Assembly (NCBI GenBank): GCA_016788865.1
Contig: JAEUSB010000037.1
Span: 41,029 to 105,028 of the forward strand
Direction: 5' to 3'
Length of the DNA: 64,000 bases
Origin: Leptospirales bacterium
GTDB taxonomy: Bacteria > Spirochaetota > Leptospiria > Leptospirales > Leptonemataceae
Below, piece by piece: positions 50,657-58,860 of this stretch. The notes beneath the pieces are model-generated. The model ran no database searches, was not told the DNA's origin, and saw nothing but the letters and a program-made list of their open reading frames with translations. Position 1 is the stretch's first letter. Every line of letters starts with the position of its first letter. Position numbers and translations under genes: made by a program.

Positions 50657-53449
50657 TTGGTAACGCCTGTGATTGCTGAGCTGCGAACAAAGAACCAGAT
50701 GGATTTTCCCGGTGGGGGAGTCCTTAACATAGCAGACGGTCGTGAATGGCTTCGCGATATGGGCGGATTGCGCGCTCAGATCAGCGATGTTCAGAGCCGC
50801 GGCATCCACGAACTGCTGATCTATGCGGAACGTCAGGACGTACCCAAGGAATTGATTCGCGCCTGCAAGACGCAAGGCCTCACTGCATCGCACATCCAAC
50901 CACAACCCGCCATTTCTACTCGCGAATTTGCTCAGATTCGCAAGAACCACAGTGCCCTCGTTTCCAGAATTCGTAAGCACGGCAGTATGCTCCTCCACAT
51001 CTGGAACGGCGACCCGGAAGAATTGCAATTCTTCCTTGCCGGACTTGCTATTTATACGCAACGCCACCTGACTCCGGACCAGGCAGTTGAACTGGTTTCA
51101 GATGCTCCCATCACAGATAATGTGCGTGATGCATTGATTCAGTACAGCAATTTCATCCATGTTGAGAATGGTGTCCACGCTGCAACAGCTGCTGTTGCTC
51201 CAACTCCAGGCAATGGCAATGGCAACGGGCACCATCATGAAGTAGAAAGCGAAAGTGTCGAACACGCCGGTGCTGTACTCGATATGCCTACTCCATCACA
51301 GGGTGGATCTGTCATTGCAGACGCGGAAAAAGTAGCCACGCATGAACCACTGAGCTACACAGAACCGGCAGTTGAAACACCTGCTTCAGAAACAAAAACA
51401 GAAACACACGCGGATGCTGGCTCCCCGCCGGTTGAGACAGGCCTGGCAACTCAGAGTGCAACGGCGCTTGAACCAAAGCCGCAGCCAATCGCAAAAGTAG
51501 AAGCAAAAGCCCCGGAGAAAGTCAAGAGTTCAGCTCCGTCCATTCAACGAGATCTGGGTGAATTCAAAGCATCCAAGCTAACGATTAAAGTCAAGATGCT
51601 GACAATGATTTCCGGGATCATCATTGCAGCCATGTCTGCGATGATTTTTCTCGCGACTTACTTCTTCAAGTCAGATAGCGAAAAGAGTATCCAGGGTTCA
51701 AACTTGAGTCTAACGGAAATCATTGGACTTCAAGTTAAGTCCGAAGTTGAAACGCTCTCGTACAAATCGCATTTGATGGCGACAACGCTCGAGCAGCCGC
51801 AGTTGCCGGATCAAAAGAAACTCTTCATTGATTTGTTTTTTGAAAACAACTCGCAGTTTGTTTTCATTGGAGTTGCAAGACGTGCGGGAGATACACTGGC
51901 ATTTGGTCAAACGGTTAGCAACGAAAAGTTCCTGGCCGCAAATAGCCTTGGGCCCGCAGACATTCAAAAGCTCCACGATGCAAATGGAAAAGCATTCTTT
52001 AACTCGTTTGGTGGCGCAACGGTTGTTCACAACGCATCGCCTGGATTCAAGATGCCGCTTCTTGGTCTTTCCGTTCCGCTGGTAAAAGGCGATTCAATCG
52101 TCGTTGCATATCTGGATCCAACAAATCTGATTAAAACGTTCCAGCAAAGTTTGCCAGGAACCATTGCGTATCTTGTAAATGAATCAGGAGATGTGATTGC
52201 GCATCCAGATTCCAAGCTTGTATTCAATAGAACCAACCTCGCAGATCTGCCCATCATCGAAGAACTCTTGAAAAGCAAGGTTGACATTGGTCAGAAACGC
52301 TATTCAGATAAGAACGGCTGGAATCTGGGCGCTTTTAAGAAGCTCGGAATTGCAGGCCTCGGTATCATTTCAACGGCACAAGAACAAGTCGTATTTGAGC
52401 CAATTTTTACCACACAGCGGCGAAATATCTACATTATGGTGATTGTCGTGGCCCTGGCCTTCATTGTGGTGTATTTCTTTTCCAAGACGATTACAGTTCC
52501 AATCGTCAAATTGGTGGGAGCTACGCAACAGGTGGAACGCGGAGATTATGGCATCGATATCAAAGCCCGTGCCGGGGATGAAATTGGTGTACTTACGCAT
52601 TCATTCGTAAACATGGCCGTGGGCCTTGAGGAACGCGAGAAACTCAAGGATGCAATGGGCAAATTCACCAACCCGGAAATTGCGGAGATGGTTCTGCGCG
52701 GAGAGATGAAACTCGGTGGAGAGCGCAAAGATGCGGCTATCTTCTTCTCCGATTTGCGCGGATTTACAGCCATGTCAGAGAACATGGAACCGGAAGAAGT
52801 GGTCGAATTCCTGAACGAATATTTCACAGACATGGTTACCTGCGTGGACGTAACCGGCGGCGTTGTGGATAAGTTCATTGGTGATGCTGTCATGGCGCAC
52901 TGGGGTGCTCTCTTCTCGCGTGGGAACGATACAGAAAATGCAATCGATGCGGCTATCATGATGCGGAAGGCTCTCTACGCTTTCAATCAGCGGCCTACAA
53001 CAAAGTCAGGCAAGAAGAAGCCAATTGCAATGTTTGGTTGCGGCATCAACACCGGTCCTGTGATTTCAGGTCAGATTGGTTCGGAAACTCGTCTGGATTA
53101 TACCGTGATCGGGGATGCAGTGAACCTTGCAAGCCGCGTGGAATCATTGAACAAACCATTTGGCACGGATATTCTAATTACAACAGACGCATACGAGCGT
53201 GTGCGCGATACCTTTGTTGTAGAAGAAATGCCTGCAATCAAAGTTAAAGGTAAATCAGAACCGCAGATCATCTATGCTGTTCTTGGAAGAAAGGATGACG
53301 CTGAGTCTCCCAAGTCGCTCCAGGAATTGCGCAAGATGGCCGGCATTAAATTCGATGAGGAAAAGGCAGCCAAGATGGCAGAGGCAGCGTCGGGTGAAGG
53401 CGAAGTGAAATACGAAGTCGTCGGCGACAAGAAGAAAGAATCACACTGA
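50657..53449 (+). CDS. Multidomain adenylate cyclase: phosphatase-like, Cache, HAMP, class III cyclase
   Basis: A ~930-residue sensor cyclase (numbered from the TTG at 50657; GTG at 50669 and ATG at 50699 are alternatives). Residues 15-150 have the layout of a dual-specificity phosphatase (VQSRGIHELLIY, then HIWNGDPEELQFF), but the catalytic Cys and Arg of HCxxGxxR are absent. A Pro/Thr/Ala-rich linker (175-300) leads to a membrane helix (314-337), a Cache-like sensor (340-588), a second helix (590-608), HAMP (610-662) and the cyclase domain with metal Asp699 and Asp743 and base-selecting Lys739. The second selecting residue is Thr (DYTVIGD), as in many bacterial adenylate cyclases. Confidence 0.9.
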   Translation: MVTPVIAELRTKNQMDFPGGGVLNIADGREWLRDMGGLRAQISDVQSRGIHELLIYAERQDVPKELIRACKTQGLTASHIQPQPAISTREFAQIRKNHSALVSRIRKHGSMLLHIWNGDPEELQFFLAGLAIYTQRHLTPDQAVELVSDAPITDNVRDALIQYSNFIHVENGVHAATAAVAPTPGNGNGNGHHHEVESESVEHAGAVLDMPTPSQGGSVIADAEKVATHEPLSYTEPAVETPASETKTETHADAGSPPVETGLATQSATALEPKPQPIAKVEAKAPEKVKSSAPSIQRDLGEFKASKLTIKVKMLTMISGIIIAAMSAMIFLATYFFKSDSEKSIQGSNLSLTEIIGLQVKSEVETLSYKSHLMATTLEQPQLPDQKKLFIDLFFENNSQFVFIGVARRAGDTLAFGQTVSNEKFLAANSLGPADIQKLHDANGKAFFNSFGGATVVHNASPGFKMPLLGLSVPLVKGDSIVVAYLDPTNLIKTFQQSLPGTIAYLVNESGDVIAHPDSKLVFNRTNLADLPIIEELLKSKVDIGQKRYSDKNGWNLGAFKKLGIAGLGIISTAQEQVVFEPIFTTQRRNIYIMVIVVALAFIVVYFFSKTITVPIVKLVGATQQVERGDYGIDIKARAGDEIGVLTHSFVNMAVGLEEREKLKDAMGKFTNPEIAEMVLRGEMKLGGERKDAAIFFSDLRGFTAMSENMEPEEVVEFLNEYFTDMVTCVDVTGGVVDKFIGDAVMAHWGALFSRGNDTENAIDAAIMMRKALYAFNQRPTTKSGKKKPIAMFGCGINTGPVISGQIGSETRLDYTVIGDAVNLASRVESLNKPFGTDILITTDAYERVRDTFVVEEMPAIKVKGKSEPQIIYAVLGRKDDAESPKSLQELRKMAGIKFDEEKAAKMAEAASGEGEVKYEVVGDKKKESH

Positions 53450-53468
53450 TTGTTGAAAGGGTGTTATC

Positions 53469-55607
53469 ATGAGTCAGCTTGCAATTCTTACTAAACGACT
53501 GCCCGGTGAACGGGACGACTGGTTCTTTGTTGGAGTCAGTATTCTCATAATCGCGCTTTTTTCATCCCTGCTCTACTATGATTTCAATCGCAAACGTAGC
53601 GGCGGTTCCGGGGAAGCAATCGGAACCATTACATTTAAACATAGAGTAGCGCAGCGCAAATTTGATAACCAGGTCATCTGGGATGATCTGGATATGGAAA
53701 CGGTGTTATACAACCGCGACTCCATTCGCACGGCTGACCTTTCGGAAGCGGTGATCACTCTAAAGGATGGAACAAAAATCCAGCTCGATGAATCGAGCAT
53801 GATCATTCTGAACATTACGGATAAATCTGCTGACATCAACTTCGCATACGGCTCGGTGCAGGCAAAACGCGAAACCAAAGAAGGCGAAGAAGTTGCGGCC
53901 CTCAATATCCGCACGCAAGACAACAAGGTTATTTCAATTCAGAACTCCGACGTGAAACTTTCAAAGACCGGGGATGAAGACCTGGCCCTGACAGTTCAAC
54001 GCGGGGAAGCAAATGTGCAAACCGCAAACGGTCAGACTCAGAAAGTCGAGAAAGATCAGAAGGCTACAATTTCAAACGAGATCTCGGTCAAGAAAGTGCT
54101 CCTCAGACCCATTGCTCCTGGCGATGGCTCGCGCGCTTTCATTACTGAAAACCAGAAGACTTTCGAGTTTAGCTGGGTTCAACCCGCAGAAGCCGTTACA
54201 TTTGAACTCGCCACGGACCGTGGATTTGGTCGTGTAATTAGCAGAAGCACACTTACGGGTGATCGCACGGCTGTTGCACTTGGGGATGGTTCTTATTTCT
54301 GGAGACTTTCTGCGCGCGATGCAAGAACGGGTGCCGTTGACTTCAGCGATGCGCGTCGTTTCACTGTGATCCGCAATGCGCCTTCCGGAATGCTTTCGCC
54401 AATCGATGGCGCACGTTTTGATTACGTAACAGAAGAGCCGCTGATTACGTTTGCCTGGAGCAAGAGCGAACTTGCATCCGGATACAAACTGGAGATCGCA
54501 CGCGACGCCGGGTTTGGAAACATGGTTTCCTCTACTGACACTTCCAGTACGTCGATTGCGAAGAAGCTCGGAGCTGGAACCTACTATTTCCGTGTAACCA
54601 CCGTGAGCGAACAGGCTGGAGCGGTTTCCGGCCCCGCGCTTTCGCTTGTCGTTGGAAAGAAAGAGAAGATCACTCCGCCGCAGCCACTCCGACCGGCGGG
54701 CGAGCGAATTGGTCGCGTGCTTCTGGAGAAAGAGGGTCTGCCATTCGCCTGGAATACCAATCGCGACATCAGAAGTACTCAACTTCAGATTTCAACAACC
54801 GAGAACTTTTCAAACACAGTCTACTCCGGTTCGTCTGAAACGAATTTCCTGAACGTAAAGCAATCCCTGAAAGAGGGCCGCTATTTCTGGCGCCTGCAGG
54901 GCCTGGATCGTTCGGGTAACCCAACGGACTATTCCGCAACCCAGAGCTTCTTCGTAACAGAAGCAGAGAAGATTGCTCTCCGGAGTCCTGGGAATGCCCA
55001 GGATTTTGACCCTGCTCAGATTCGGCAGGATGGTGTTCTGCTCTCCTGGGATGGACCGGACCTGTCGCAGTTTAGAATTCTGGTTTCCCCAAATCAGACT
55101 CTGAATCCTGCAATTCTCTCAGAAGTGACCGCCACCCGCGCTCGCAATCTGAAGAACCTCACGCCGGGTCGTTATTACTGGAAGGTCGTACTGCTTTCAC
55201 AAAATGGCGGAGTGCTCACCGAGAGTGAAACCCGTTCATTCAGCATTCTCGATCTGATTCAGGCACCTACCCTGCTTGAGCCGCCACGCGGCCAGACGGT
55301 AGATATGACAGACAAGAATGAGTTGTACTTCCGCTGGGCTGCTGTAAACGGTGCTGAGGGATATGATTTTACACTGTATCGCAATGCTCCGGAAGGCAGA
55401 AGGCCTGTGATTAATTTGAAGACGCAGCGGCCGGAATTCTTACTCCGCGATCTGGGTGTGCTTGATATTGGAGCCTTCTCCTGGACAGTGAATGCCTACG
55501 GCAAGAATCAGATCAGTGAGCTTTCCGTTTCGGATTTTAACATTACTCTGAGAATGGATGTAGGCAAGCCGGAGGTTGTGACTCCAGGGGTGCTGTACAC
55601 AGAATGA
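53469..55607 (+). CDS. FecR-domain membrane protein with fibronectin-like repeats
   Basis: A 712-residue protein anchored by one N-terminal helix (residues 22-38). Residues ~60-200 are a FecR domain (LYNRDSIRTADLSEAVITLK, IQLDESSMIIL, VQRGEANV). From ~215 to 700 run about five beta-sandwich repeats with a recurring pattern such as PLITFAWSKSELASGYKLEI and ..GTYYFRVTTVSEQ, as in fibronectin-like modules. It starts 19 bases after the cyclase gene and overlaps the next gene by four bases. Such FecR proteins in leptospiras probably work in the envelope rather than in iron signalling. Confidence 0.88.
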   Translation: MSQLAILTKRLPGERDDWFFVGVSILIIALFSSLLYYDFNRKRSGGSGEAIGTITFKHRVAQRKFDNQVIWDDLDMETVLYNRDSIRTADLSEAVITLKDGTKIQLDESSMIILNITDKSADINFAYGSVQAKRETKEGEEVAALNIRTQDNKVISIQNSDVKLSKTGDEDLALTVQRGEANVQTANGQTQKVEKDQKATISNEISVKKVLLRPIAPGDGSRAFITENQKTFEFSWVQPAEAVTFELATDRGFGRVISRSTLTGDRTAVALGDGSYFWRLSARDARTGAVDFSDARRFTVIRNAPSGMLSPIDGARFDYVTEEPLITFAWSKSELASGYKLEIARDAGFGNMVSSTDTSSTSIAKKLGAGTYYFRVTTVSEQAGAVSGPALSLVVGKKEKITPPQPLRPAGERIGRVLLEKEGLPFAWNTNRDIRSTQLQISTTENFSNTVYSGSSETNFLNVKQSLKEGRYFWRLQGLDRSGNPTDYSATQSFFVTEAEKIALRSPGNAQDFDPAQIRQDGVLLSWDGPDLSQFRILVSPNQTLNPAILSEVTATRARNLKNLTPGRYYWKVVLLSQNGGVLTESETRSFSILDLIQAPTLLEPPRGQTVDMTDKNELYFRWAAVNGAEGYDFTLYRNAPEGRRPVINLKTQRPEFLLRDLGVLDIGAFSWTVNAYGKNQISELSVSDFNITLRMDVGKPEVVTPGVLYTE

Positions 55608-57868
55608 GAGGCCTGCTCTTAATTGCGGGCCTGCTGCTTTGTACGGGACTTTTTGCCCAGCAGGCCAATCCGTTCATGGAATGGAAACCCATCCAGGGAG
55701 CCGGAGGTTACATCGTCCAGGTGCGCGACGCTGCGGGCAAGGTGGTTCTTGAGAAAAAGGTCCAGGAGAACCGGGTAGAACTGGAACTGGTACCCGGAAG
55801 ATACGAACAACGCGTTGCAGCGCTGAACAAATTCCAGAAACCCATGCCGTTCTCCGACTGGAAGGAACTGAGCATTCGCGTTCAATCGCCACCTGACGTT
55901 AAGGACCTCTCCACAAGCTCAGAACGTGTAGGCGAACAGGTCGTTACCATTGAGGGAAAGAACTTCAATGAAAACACCAAGGTGTTTCTAGATACGGATA
56001 AGGGGAAGGTCGCCTCATCCAAAGTAGATTTCGTAAATGATCATAAGATTGTGGCCTCCTTTGACACCCAGAAGATTGATCCAGGAAAGCACGACATCGT
56101 CGTTGAGAACTCCAGGAATCGAATTGTACGTGTGGAAGACGCGTTTAAAATGGACGCGAACAAGAAAGTGGCCATCAACGACAGCGCTCGCGTAATCCAG
56201 GAGAACAGCGCTGGAAAACAGGAGCGACCGCTCGATCAGAAGACCGAGCCAGGGAAGACGGAACCGGGTAAAACGGGAGATATTGAAGCAGATCGCATCT
56301 ATCCACCGTACGAAGGCGGAACAAGTCCTCCACGATATAACTGGAAAATGCAAACAGCAGCATTCGTTCCCGGACTCGTACGCATTCGGTCGGCGGATAG
56401 GAAAGGTTACACCTGGCCAGCTTTGCTCGGAGGTCTCGTCCTGGGCTCCGTCTATGAAAACAACAAAGCGGACAAAACGGTTACTGCGGCTGAGGGCAGC
56501 GGACTTGCGCCCATTCTTTCCGGCCCCATGGTCCTCGGAACCACGAGCCTCTGGACAAATTCGGGCTTTGTGACTCTGGCAACGATGGAGTATCAGAACC
56601 AAAAGAAATTCCGTAACACCTATAGAATTCACATTCGAAATCGAAACATTCTACTCGGGTCTGCAGTACTACTCTACGGTTTCCAGATTATTGATGCCGC
56701 GCTGATTGATGATACCAATGGCTTTTTCTTTGCTCCAAAGGCAACAATCGTAGGTCCCGTGCCGGGACAAAGAAACTTGCAAAATTCAGACGTTAGTTTC
56801 AAGTTCTCCCGCGATGCATGGATCCCCGGAAAAGTTCGGCGCAGCAGAGAGGACAGAGTTGGAACGATAACGTTAGGCGTTCTAGCTGGACTTGGAGCTG
56901 GCTTTGCTTATGAAACATACAATGCCAACCGCATCCGTCGGGCTGCAGTTCGCTTGAAAGATGCACCTCTTCACCAGTTCCTGTCCAGTCCACTCCTCCC
57001 GTTTTCATCATCATACTGGACTAATCCTGCGTTTATCTATCCTGTCGTTGCAGAAAGCCAGGACTACAAATCTTTGAAACGACAGTACAAGAAGAGCCAG
57101 CAATTGCAGGGCGCATACGCCCTGGCGGGCGCCCTGGTATACCTTGTGCAAGTCTTTGATGCAGCAGCACTCCAGGCAAATTCGTCTCTCTTTGCGCCCG
57201 CAAAACTGGCACCGGGAACGAATCCACCCCCCATGCCCGATATGTACTGCACATCGGGTGGATGTATGTATGCCCCGGCCTCAGACTTCTATTTCAAACC
57301 AAAGGGGAATGCGTTTGTTCCGGGCCGTGCCCGATCGCAAAACGGCAACAATGTCACAGGAAATGTGATTCTGGGTGCCTTCATTGCTGCTTCTGCTGGC
57401 GCCGCTTACGAAGGCTACCTCACCTACAAGGCGCGGCGTGGGGCCATCCGCGAAAACTCCAATGGTGCCAATGTGCTCTTCTCAAATCAGTTTGTGGTTC
57501 TGGCGGGCAGTCAATACTGGACCAATCCTGCCTACGTCACCCTCTTCACGGATTACTACTTGAAAATCCGGCGATACGATCGGAAGTTTTCCCGTTCAAG
57601 CACGGCACAAAACACTCTCCTTGGAGTGGCCGCAGGGATCTATCTGGCACAATTTATTGACGCGGCAACGCTCGGGGCGGGCAAAACCTCACTGAACGAA
57701 ATCAAATCCCCCGTCGCAAGTGCTCTTGAATCTCAGGGCGCCAGTTTACGAATTGATAGCGATCTGCAGCGCGAGAAGATTGAGTTTCTGGCCCAGGAAA
57801 AAATTACTCCAGTACAGAAAACGGGCGTGCTTGACGTGGCAAACTTCAGTTACTCGCAAAACCTCTAA
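55604..57868 (+). CDS. Secreted or outer-membrane protein with IPT/TIG domain and three membrane-like repeats
   Basis: A 754-residue protein. Signal peptide 1-18 (LLLIAGLLLCTGLFA), a fibronectin-like part (20-100), an IPT/TIG-like domain (103-170; TIEGKNFNENTKVFLD), a charged linker (175-230), then three related units of ~150 residues. Each unit starts with a F[VI]PG[KLR][VA]R motif, continues with a Gly/Ala-rich helix (LGGLVLGSVYE, LAGLGAGFAYE, FIAASAGAAYE), has an SxYWTNPA-like motif and ends in a helix with Q[IV][FI]DAA. I do not know a family for the units. Four-base overlap with the FecR gene; convergent overlap with the TPR gene. Confidence 0.82.
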   Translation: MRGLLLIAGLLLCTGLFAQQANPFMEWKPIQGAGGYIVQVRDAAGKVVLEKKVQENRVELELVPGRYEQRVAALNKFQKPMPFSDWKELSIRVQSPPDVKDLSTSSERVGEQVVTIEGKNFNENTKVFLDTDKGKVASSKVDFVNDHKIVASFDTQKIDPGKHDIVVENSRNRIVRVEDAFKMDANKKVAINDSARVIQENSAGKQERPLDQKTEPGKTEPGKTGDIEADRIYPPYEGGTSPPRYNWKMQTAAFVPGLVRIRSADRKGYTWPALLGGLVLGSVYENNKADKTVTAAEGSGLAPILSGPMVLGTTSLWTNSGFVTLATMEYQNQKKFRNTYRIHIRNRNILLGSAVLLYGFQIIDAALIDDTNGFFFAPKATIVGPVPGQRNLQNSDVSFKFSRDAWIPGKVRRSREDRVGTITLGVLAGLGAGFAYETYNANRIRRAAVRLKDAPLHQFLSSPLLPFSSSYWTNPAFIYPVVAESQDYKSLKRQYKKSQQLQGAYALAGALVYLVQVFDAAALQANSSLFAPAKLAPGTNPPPMPDMYCTSGGCMYAPASDFYFKPKGNAFVPGRARSQNGNNVTGNVILGAFIAASAGAAYEGYLTYKARRGAIRENSNGANVLFSNQFVVLAGSQYWTNPAYVTLFTDYYLKIRRYDRKFSRSSTAQNTLLGVAAGIYLAQFIDAATLGAGKTSLNEIKSPVASALESQGASLRIDSDLQREKIEFLAQEKITPVQKTGVLDVANFSYSQNL

Positions 57869-58860
57869 CGCTGTTCCGCCGCAAGCTTCTGCACAACTTC
57901 GCGCCGCTTCTTCAGCAATGCAAGGGAATGGTCCAGGAAAAAGGGGTCCTCTGGATGCTCAAGCATGCGATCGTATTGTCTCAATGCTTCCTTATAGTCC
58001 TTAAGATTGGTGCAAACTTCGGCTAGATAAAAATGCAGTGCGCGATCGTAGTCGTCGCGCCAGCTTCCGTCGATGTTCTGAGTCCGCACACTTTCAAAAT
58101 AAGATCTGGCGCGGAAGAACTCCGCCTTCTGCATATGCAATCGCCCCAGTCCGATTCGCGCCTGCGCATTATCCGGAAACTGCTTCAGTATCCGTTCGTA
58201 CGCGTCACGAGATTGAGGGAAGGCACCGGACTCGAGGTAAAAATCTCCAAGCGCAACAAGTGCCGTTGGATCAAATGGATTCTTCCTGTATGCCGTCCTG
58301 AAGTTCTCCACCGCAGATAGCCCGTCGTTCAGACGAGCGTGGGCTCGGCCCATAAGCAAATAACCAATCGCAAACTCTGGCAGACGCGACCGCGCCAGTG
58401 CAAGATACGACAACGCCTGCTCTGGCAAATTCAAGAGCAACTTGACTCGCCCAAGGTTATGCAGGAAGGGAAAGAACTGTGGATCCTTCTTAAGTGCCAG
58501 AACGTATGCGTCTTCTGCAACGGTAAGCACAGAACGACGTGCCGCAGACCCTGCGTCCGTTGCGTCGATCCCCCGAATGACTGCCGCCGTTATCCGATTG
58601 TTATATGCTCCTGCTGATACACCGGGTTCAATCTCGTCGATCTGTCGACCGGGTGGAGGATCGGGAGAATCTCGACCCGCACATAGTACAAAATCATAGC
58701 GGGCCGCCCGAAATGTACCCACCGTTGTGTTTGATTTACCGGATGCGATGAGATCAGGAAATTCTAATGTTTCGTCGGCGGAAGGCGGGGCATCCTGTGA
58801 ATGCAGAGGAGCGGCCAGAAGCCAATAGGTCAATGCGAGTATAAACCCGGAGGCCTTCAA
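57865..58860 (-). CDS. Exported TPR protein
   Basis: A 331-residue protein with a signal peptide (MKASGFILALTYWLLAAPLHS) and at least six tetratricopeptide repeats from about residue 110 (for example FAIGYLLMGRAHARLNDGLS, TALVALGDFYLESGAFPQSR, ARIGLGRLHMQKAEFFRARS). A protein-binding scaffold in the periplasm is likely. The region before the repeats is rich in Pro, Asp and Gly. It overlaps the SpoIIE gene by four bases and the convergent repeat-protein gene by four bases. Confidence 0.85.
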   Translation of the reverse strand: MKASGFILALTYWLLAAPLHSQDAPPSADETLEFPDLIASGKSNTTVGTFRAARYDFVLCAGRDSPDPPPGRQIDEIEPGVSAGAYNNRITAAVIRGIDATDAGSAARRSVLTVAEDAYVLALKKDPQFFPFLHNLGRVKLLLNLPEQALSYLALARSRLPEFAIGYLLMGRAHARLNDGLSAVENFRTAYRKNPFDPTALVALGDFYLESGAFPQSRDAYERILKQFPDNAQARIGLGRLHMQKAEFFRARSYFESVRTQNIDGSWRDDYDRALHFYLAEVCTNLKDYKEALRQYDRMLEHPEDPFFLDHSLALLKKRREVVQKLAAEQR

